Source: Romanomermis culicivorax (taxonomy: Eukaryota; Nematoda; Enoplea; Mermithida; Mermithidae). From it: a stretch of 64,000 nt of DNA. Location of the stretch: the NCBI GenBank assembly GCA_963922205.1, contig CAWUHX010000044.1, positions 1,488,001 to 1,552,000 on the forward strand, in the 5' to 3' direction. This document shows, piece by piece, positions 58,901-64,000 of this stretch. A model generated the notes under the pieces. That model worked only from the letters and a program-made list of their open reading frames with translations. It was not told where the DNA came from and did not search any database. The position numbers and the translations under genes were made by a program. The stretch's first letter is position 1. Each line of letters starts with the position of its first letter.

Positions 58901-61082
58901 ACCGGTTCATACTCGTGGTAATCAACTTCCAGACATGGTATCTCCAATAACTGCTTCGTTTCTTTTCTATACCTTAGATAATTCTCGTATAAAACCATAG
59001 ATACTGGTTCATCGAGTCTACTAAAACTCTTCCCTCGATTAACCATATCTACCACCTTGTTCATTGTTCGAGTTCTAATCTGCTTTTCCGACAAAGCTTC
59101 TTCGAACTCTTCATCCTCACTTACCGTATCATTACCGTCTACATTCTTACTTTTTTCTTTAACGGTATAATCAGGATGAATTCCTTTAGGTATACTCACG
59201 TCTCTTCCTCTCTTCGGATTTGCCTCGTAATGAGGGAAGCTGTACTCCACATAGCCTCCAAATGAGGTGTCCATTTGGGCAGCCATACGGGCATACGCTT
59301 CCTGTCTCATTACGTGGTAAATAGCCGACGACTGCGGCTCCTCTACTTCCGGACTTCCACAAAAAGTCTGCGGAAAATTCTCTCCATGTATGATATTAAA
59401 AAACCTGTACAACCTGTACGACATTATCTGGATTTGATCCACTTTCATCAAATCATGCGGAAAATACTGGAATCCGACCTCGACTTCCATAGCTAACTCA
59501 TAGTGGAAAAACGCTAAGAAAACCAACAATGAGTAGTAGGCGTCCAGTGCTGAATACCTGATTTCAAACTGCGTCAACGTGTGCCTACAGAATCGTTCAC
59601 GTTGCGCTCTCTGACGGAAATCGATTTGGAAATAACCAACGTCCGCCAGATACAGCTCCGTGAACAATCCTTTCAGCTTAAAAGTTTCCGGGCAAAGTCC
59701 CAACTTCCTGGACATTGCCAAAAATCTTCCGTTCAATTGATCTCCTACCTTGGCTACGTCATAATAACGGCCATACGAAGATGTAATTCTATACTTGATC
59801 TCTGCTGTCAGATCAACATCCTGGTGATTTCTGCCTGCGCCATTAACATTCCAGACGGCAACCAGATCTGTAACCAAGTTGTATCCAACGAGAAGCATGT
59901 CCGAATCTAAGAGCTCATGAATGAGCGTCCATTCCTTCGGCATGATTGTCGTAGTATCTACAACAAAAGTGTCTCCAGTCACCGTCGAGAAGCTAATGAC
60001 TCTCGCGAACTCCTTCCCTTTTGGGTTATCAACCCCAGAAGTCGCGAAAACCTTGCTTACATACTCTTGCGTAACTTTTTCGGTATCAAAACCGATAACT
60101 GGCTGTCCTCGAAACCTGCTCACCTTCAGAGTTTCGATCATCTCAGCCACCTTACCTATTTCGACCAATTTCGGTTCTGTTAGTTCCAACGGAAATCTTC
60201 CGAACGTCGTTGCAAACCATCGTTCCAATTCGCCGACTCTAACAATGCGCTTGACATTGTAGTCTAAAAAATTCAGGCGAAATGTTTACAACTTTTTAAT
60301 GAAAATTTTTCCCAAAGCGGACAAACATCGGTTAAATTCTACCTTCACCACAGATAGTAAGCACAAATAGGAAAAAGAAAAAGAAAATTGCAAGCAGGGG
60401 AAAATAAGGTACCAAACATATATTGGGTTAGTGTTGGCAGATAGTTAAACACAAGTGCGGCCCCGACTTCTACCTTATACGGGAGTACACGCACAGACCA
60501 CCTGCGTCTTCCATCAATCGACTGCTAGCCGTCTCAATCCAACGCCCAAAACGGCCTATCCAACTAATAAATTAAGAATTTCCAAGAAGAAATTTGAAAA
60601 TATATTTACTAATTTACCCAAAATGTGGAAATTCGTAGAAAATTAAATGAAGATGGAATTTAGAAATTTAAATAAATTTTGAAATTATCTACCCCTAGTC
60701 GACTAGTTGCTACACTCCACTTCTTCCCCATCACATAGACGAATTTATTCAACTCGCTATGTGTGTAGAGGAATAATGTAGTTTCGCAAAAAGTCCAAAT
60801 TTTGCGCTACGGGCAGCTTTGCCACACTTTTTCAAGTTGACAGAACAATTATGTTCCCACTAAATTTTTACAATTGTCTAGGCCTTCGTCTAGACACCCG
60901 TGGGCTATAACATCCTGCTTTGCCCAAGTAATTTTTAGATTAACTAAGTTTAATAACTTAGGTCGCTTACCATCGACTAAAAAATACCGATTGTTTTGCC
61001 GCACCTGCGGCTGTCCGTAGGTCACGTGGGGGTCCGTGACCAAATACTGTTTCGTCCGGCGTCCATTGGGGGGCCTGGACAT
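55948..61082 (-). CDS. Env-position gene with DEDDy 3'-5' exonuclease domain and RGG tail
   Basis: The main frame runs 60263 to 55948. An ATG frame at 61082 (MSRPPNGRR) can splice to it: donor GT near 60875, acceptor TTTTTTAG ending at 60264, both phase 1. Without this the frame opens only from a non-ATG codon (TTG at 60228). Counting from 60228, Exo I is IGFDTE (Asp48, Glu50), Exo II GYNLVTD (Asn117, Asp121) and Exo [14 protein letters not shown] (Tyr225, Asp229), as in DEDDy exonucleases of the RNase D/WRN type. Then come an unknown 600-residue region, a long acidic Gln-rich part, a coiled coil (about 830-880), a basic patch with a VIEIS-acidic motif, Ser/Thr/Lys-rich linker, an unknown helical domain and an RGG/GYG tail. 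The strand and position match the env slot of the Gypsy element. Splicing and membership are inference. Confidence 0.7.
60265..60874 (-). other. Candidate intron of the exonuclease gene
   Basis: Minus strand: the proposed donor is AATT then GTAAAA near 60875, a modest match to consensus. The acceptor is a T-rich tract ending ATTTTTTAG at 60264, a good match. The interior has no long frame. An alternative is use of a non-ATG start at 60228. Confidence 0.45.
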
Positions 61083-61554
61083 TCCTTCCGCTTCTTTCTC
61101 AAATTCTTCGAATTCTGCGCTATCAATTTTTGCAAAATTTTTTAAATTTTTTGAATATGAGCTGAAAAATCGACAAATTTTCCGCTTTCGCTACTTTTTG
61201 TCTATTTTCACTCTAAAACTCAGCGGTTCTCCCAATTCTTCCAATATTCACAGAATTGGGGGGCAACAACTTGATATTTCCTCCGAAATTAATCGGACTC
61301 ACGGAAGTTTAGAATTTAGGCCGCGAAAAAAGTTTTTAAAAATTTAGGTTTTTGCGAAGAGTGGTTTTTTACCAAGAATTTTGAGAAATTTTTAGATTTA
61401 CGCGAGAAAAATTTAAAAATACACGATAAATACGCGATAAATACATAAATAATTACAATTAATTACAATTTGTACTTAAATACATAATTGGGGACGAAAA
61501 AATATGGGGGGGTATTCATATGCACACACACACGCGAAAAACCAGCGCTACGCG
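61083..61554. other. Spacer between pol and the exonuclease gene
   Basis: 470 bp, AT-rich. No LTR ends, promoter motif or frame could be established. It could hold a subgenomic promoter or splice signals for the downstream gene. Confidence 0.4.
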
Positions 61555-64000
61555 CTACGGCAGTTTATAATTACTAATTTTTGAATCTACAGTAAACTGC
61601 GTGTCCTTAGATGACACGTCGTTAGACTGCAGCCATCTGCCGGTCTCGTAGCGAAAGTGCTTTAACCTGCTCACGGATACCACCTGCTTTTTCAGCGGCT
61701 CTCTCCAGTGAGCGATTTCAAGCACATTCTCTGATAATCTCCTATTATCAGTAACAACATACGGTCCTTGCCACGGCAGACCCAGTTTTTTCTGTTTATC
61801 GACTTTCAGCAAAACCCAATCATTGACGGAATAATCATGAGCTTTTGCTTTACGGTCAAAAAACTTTTTACTGCTCTCCGCAGCCTTCCTGATATTCTCT
61901 GAAATGGTCTCATAAGTTTCTACTAAGCTTTCGGTTAGTATATGCTTATAAGCCTCATAGTTCATTGGCAGAACTATGTTTCTAGCAACACCAATACTAA
62001 TGCCAAAATTTGCCTCATGACCTCTCAATAAGGCAAATGGAGAACATTTTGTTGAGGTATGAGGTGTGGAATTATACGCAAAAACGACAGATTGCAAATA
62101 TCTGTCCCACTTATCTGAATCCTCTATAGCAACTTTTCGCAACTGCTTGATCAAGGTTTGGTTAAACCTTTCAACCATTCCATTTCCTTGTGGATGGTAG
62201 GCAGTTGTGAAAATCTTCTGACACTCCAACAATTTACAGACTGACGTCATCAAATCAGCTGTAAAGCATGAACCGTTATCACTCAACAATTTCACCGGGG
62301 TTCCATGCCTAAACACAATATTCCGAAGAAAACTGTCCACAATGGTTACAGCAGATTGATCCGGGATCATTTCTGCTTCCACCCATTTTGTAAAGTAATC
62401 TTGAAATACTATCACATACGGTCTTTTCTCGCTCATGGGAGATATTCCCACAATATCTACAGAGACTATGTCAAATGGTCCTCTAGGAATGATTGGATTC
62501 AATGGCGGAATCGTAGCCTTTCCTGGAGTCGCAATTTGACATATCGGACAAAAGCTGATCCAGCTCCGAACATCCTTCTCGATGCTCGGCCACCAGAACC
62601 GCTTCTTAATAATAGCAAGGGTTCTCTTAAACCCTTGATGCGTCATCATTACTGCTCCATGATACTGATGCAGGACAACTTTTTTGAGAACAGAGGGGAA
62701 AACAATTTGATCCTCTGCCTCGCCAAAAGTCTCTCTATATAGTATCCCTTGATCGATATAAAAGCTACTTTGAGACTTAGTGCTACTACTAGCACCTAGT
62801 TTCTCGAAGATCACTTTTAGATCTTTATCCTTTCCTTGCAACTTTGACATCAAGGCGTTTGAGATAAGCCCTTTTGGTCTACCATCTTCAATCTCTGGGG
62901 CTTCTTCAAACTCCTTCTCCTTCGGTTCAAATATTCTCTTCACCTCTTCTTTAGGTTTTGCTTGCCCAGGAGGATGTCCTTTTTCCTCCTGCTGCAAGTT
63001 TTTCGCCATTTGTCTAGTGACTACCGCCTCAATTTCATATTTCTCAGGCGTTCGATAGTTATCAAATTCTGGAGAAATATTAAGTTGAGTTTCATCACTA
63101 ACACTATACTTTGAAGCCACTGAAGCTGTGGCCATCTTCACCGGAGTGAAGACTCCTACAGCCTCATCCACTTCATCTCCTCTGAGTTCCCGAAGTTGTT
63201 TCACTAAAACTTTGTGGTTTTGGTTAAGGACTTCGTCTTCAGTAAGAGATTTCACTTCTTCTTTCTGAAAGATAAGTTCCCATTTTGGTGGCAACTTCTC
63301 TTTCTGCTCATCCGGTTCCTCCTTCCTGGAGAGGAAATCTGCCATGGCATTCTGTCTGCCAGGCACATACTCCAACTTGTGATTAAACTGGCAAATGAAT
63401 GCGTACCACCTCTTGAGTTTGTCGTTAGTCTGTGTATTCACCCTCATTGATAATAATGGTTTGTGGTCAGTTTGAATCCTGACCTTTTGGCCCAAAAGAT
63501 AATGTTTATAAATTTTAAGGCCGTAAACCACAGCTAAGCATTCCCTTTCGGTGGCGCACCATTTCCTTTCTTCTGCCCGCAATATCCGACTATTGTAGGC
63601 AACTACCCAACGTTCCGAGTCAGTCTCTTGACATAACACTGCTCCCAATGCAATTCCACTGGCATCCGTTTGAAGAATGAATGGTGCAGATCCATCTAAA
63701 ATTGGATGTCTTAAGAAAGGTACTGAGGTCAATGCTACTTTGAGCTTCTCAAAAGTTGTGTAATGTAACTCCGTTACATTCCATGTTCCCTTCTTGCCTG
63801 TTAATTTGTACAAAGGTTCAGCTAGTGCTGCTAGGTCTGGTATAAATTTCTTACACCATTGTAGCATACCTAGGAATCTTTGCATTTTCTTAACAGAATC
63901 CGGGAATGGAAATTCCGTTATCGCCTTGACCTTCTTAGGATCCGGAGAAATTCCATTCGCATCCAAGATGTGTCCTAAAAAGTGCACCTTCTCGGGAAGA
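61555..64000 (-). CDS. Ty3/Gypsy-type pol: RT C-terminus, RNase H, integrase (5' end outside window)
   Basis: The frame is open at the window edge, so the true start is to the right. Counting from 63987: the RT thumb/connection (FLGH.L...G...DP.K, FLGMLQWCKKFIP) occupies about 1-95. RNase H (108-220) has Asp108, Glu149, Asp174 and Asp217. A linker of about 200 residues, longer than usual, follows. Integrase has a His443, His450, Cys480, Cys483 zinc finger, catalytic Asp511, Asp570 and Glu606 (35 residues between the last two) and a GPY/F-type module (LPWQGPYVV, near 735). The key residues are intact and no stop interrupts it, so this copy may be recent. Protease, RT core and gag would lie to the right. 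It ends 473 bp from the exonuclease gene on the same strand. Confidence 0.95.
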   Translation of the reverse strand, partial: LPEKVHFLGHILDANGISPDPKKVKAITEFPFPDSVKKMQRFLGMLQWCKKFIPDLAALAEPLYKLTGKKGTWNVTELHYTTFEKLKVALTSVPFLRHPILDGSAPFILQTDASGIALGAVLCQETDSERWVVAYNSRILRAEERKWCATERECLAVVYGLKIYKHYLLGQKVRIQTDHKPLLSMRVNTQTNDKLKRWYAFICQFNHKLEYVPGRQNAMADFLSRKEEPDEQKEKLPPKWELIFQKEEVKSLTEDEVLNQNHKVLVKQLRELRGDEVDEAVGVFTPVKMATASVASKYSVSDETQLNISPEFDNYRTPEKYEIEAVVTRQMAKNLQQEEKGHPPGQAKPKEEVKRIFEPKEKEFEEAPEIEDGRPKGLISNALMSKLQGKDKDLKVIFEKLGASSSTKSQSSFYIDQGILYRETFGEAEDQIVFPSVLKKVVLHQYHGAVMMTHQGFKRTLAIIKKRFWWPSIEKDVRSWISFCPICQIATPGKATIPPLNPIIPRGPFDIVSVDIVGISPMSEKRPYVIVFQDYFTKWVEAEMIPDQSAVTIVDSFLRNIVFRHGTPVKLLSDNGSCFTADLMTSVCKLLECQKIFTTAYHPQGNGMVERFNQTLIKQLRKVAIEDSDKWDRYLQSVVFAYNSTPHTSTKCSPFALLRGHEANFGISIGVARNIVLPMNYEAYKHILTESLVETYETISENIRKAAESSKKFFDRKAKAHDYSVNDWVLLKVDKQKKLGLPWQGPYVVTDNRRLSENVLEIAHWREPLKKQVVSVSRLKHFRYETGRWLQSNDVSSKDTQFTVDSKISNYKLP

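Overview
The window is AT-rich nuclear DNA of an invertebrate metazoan. Three things point there: conserved animal genes split by short GT-AG introns, several families of animal-type transposons, and a Ty3/Gypsy retroelement. The phylum cannot be fixed from the sequence.

Host genes occupy little of the window. On the minus strand at the left end is a CNOT4 (CCR4-NOT E3 ligase) gene, with RING, RRM and CCCH exons between 1524 and 4135, a probable further exon at 99-366, and a one-base frameshift in the RRM/CCCH exon. At 7166-7378 (minus) is a possible 70-residue membrane protein. On the plus strand, 27683-32978 can be read as a seven-exon acidic, Arg/Ser-rich protein with matching splice phases, and 33471-35264 is a four-exon BLOC1S2 gene. 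At 51781-52246 (plus) is the rhodanese-like first coding exon of a MAP-kinase phosphatase (DUSP); its catalytic exons are not seen.

Most of the remainder is transposon. About twenty non-coding terminal-inverted-repeat (TIR) elements have recognisable 8-bp target-site duplications (TSDs), the hAT signature. I group them as A, B and C (short, G-run-rich MITEs), W (about 0.84-1.0 kb, with GTGCCAATTGGCAC palindromes), D (about 1 kb, CACTGTTTTTTTCC ends) and several single-copy families. They are heavily nested at 14.1-19.3, 20.5-26.8 and 29.9-31.4 kb. Two opposed copies of a hAT transposase C-terminus survive at 20.7-21.0 and 22.85-23.08 kb. Decayed LINE fragments lie at 9.5-11.0, 19.7-20.5 and 23.8-24.7 kb. 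Two MULE-like elements with inverted tandem sub-terminal repeats lie at 43.2-45.8 kb.

The right end (54.7-64 kb, minus strand) holds a Ty3/Gypsy pol (RT end, RNase H, integrase with GPY module) running off the window. In the env position downstream is a very long gene (55948-61082) whose N-terminal part has the three motifs of a DEDDy 3'-5' exonuclease, followed by a coiled coil, a basic/acidic region and an RGG tail. This is the most unusual item in the window.

The assembly has one 100-N gap (12743-12842). Sixteen bases after it sits a perfect copy of the SMART/template-switch PCR primer, so that junction is artefactual.
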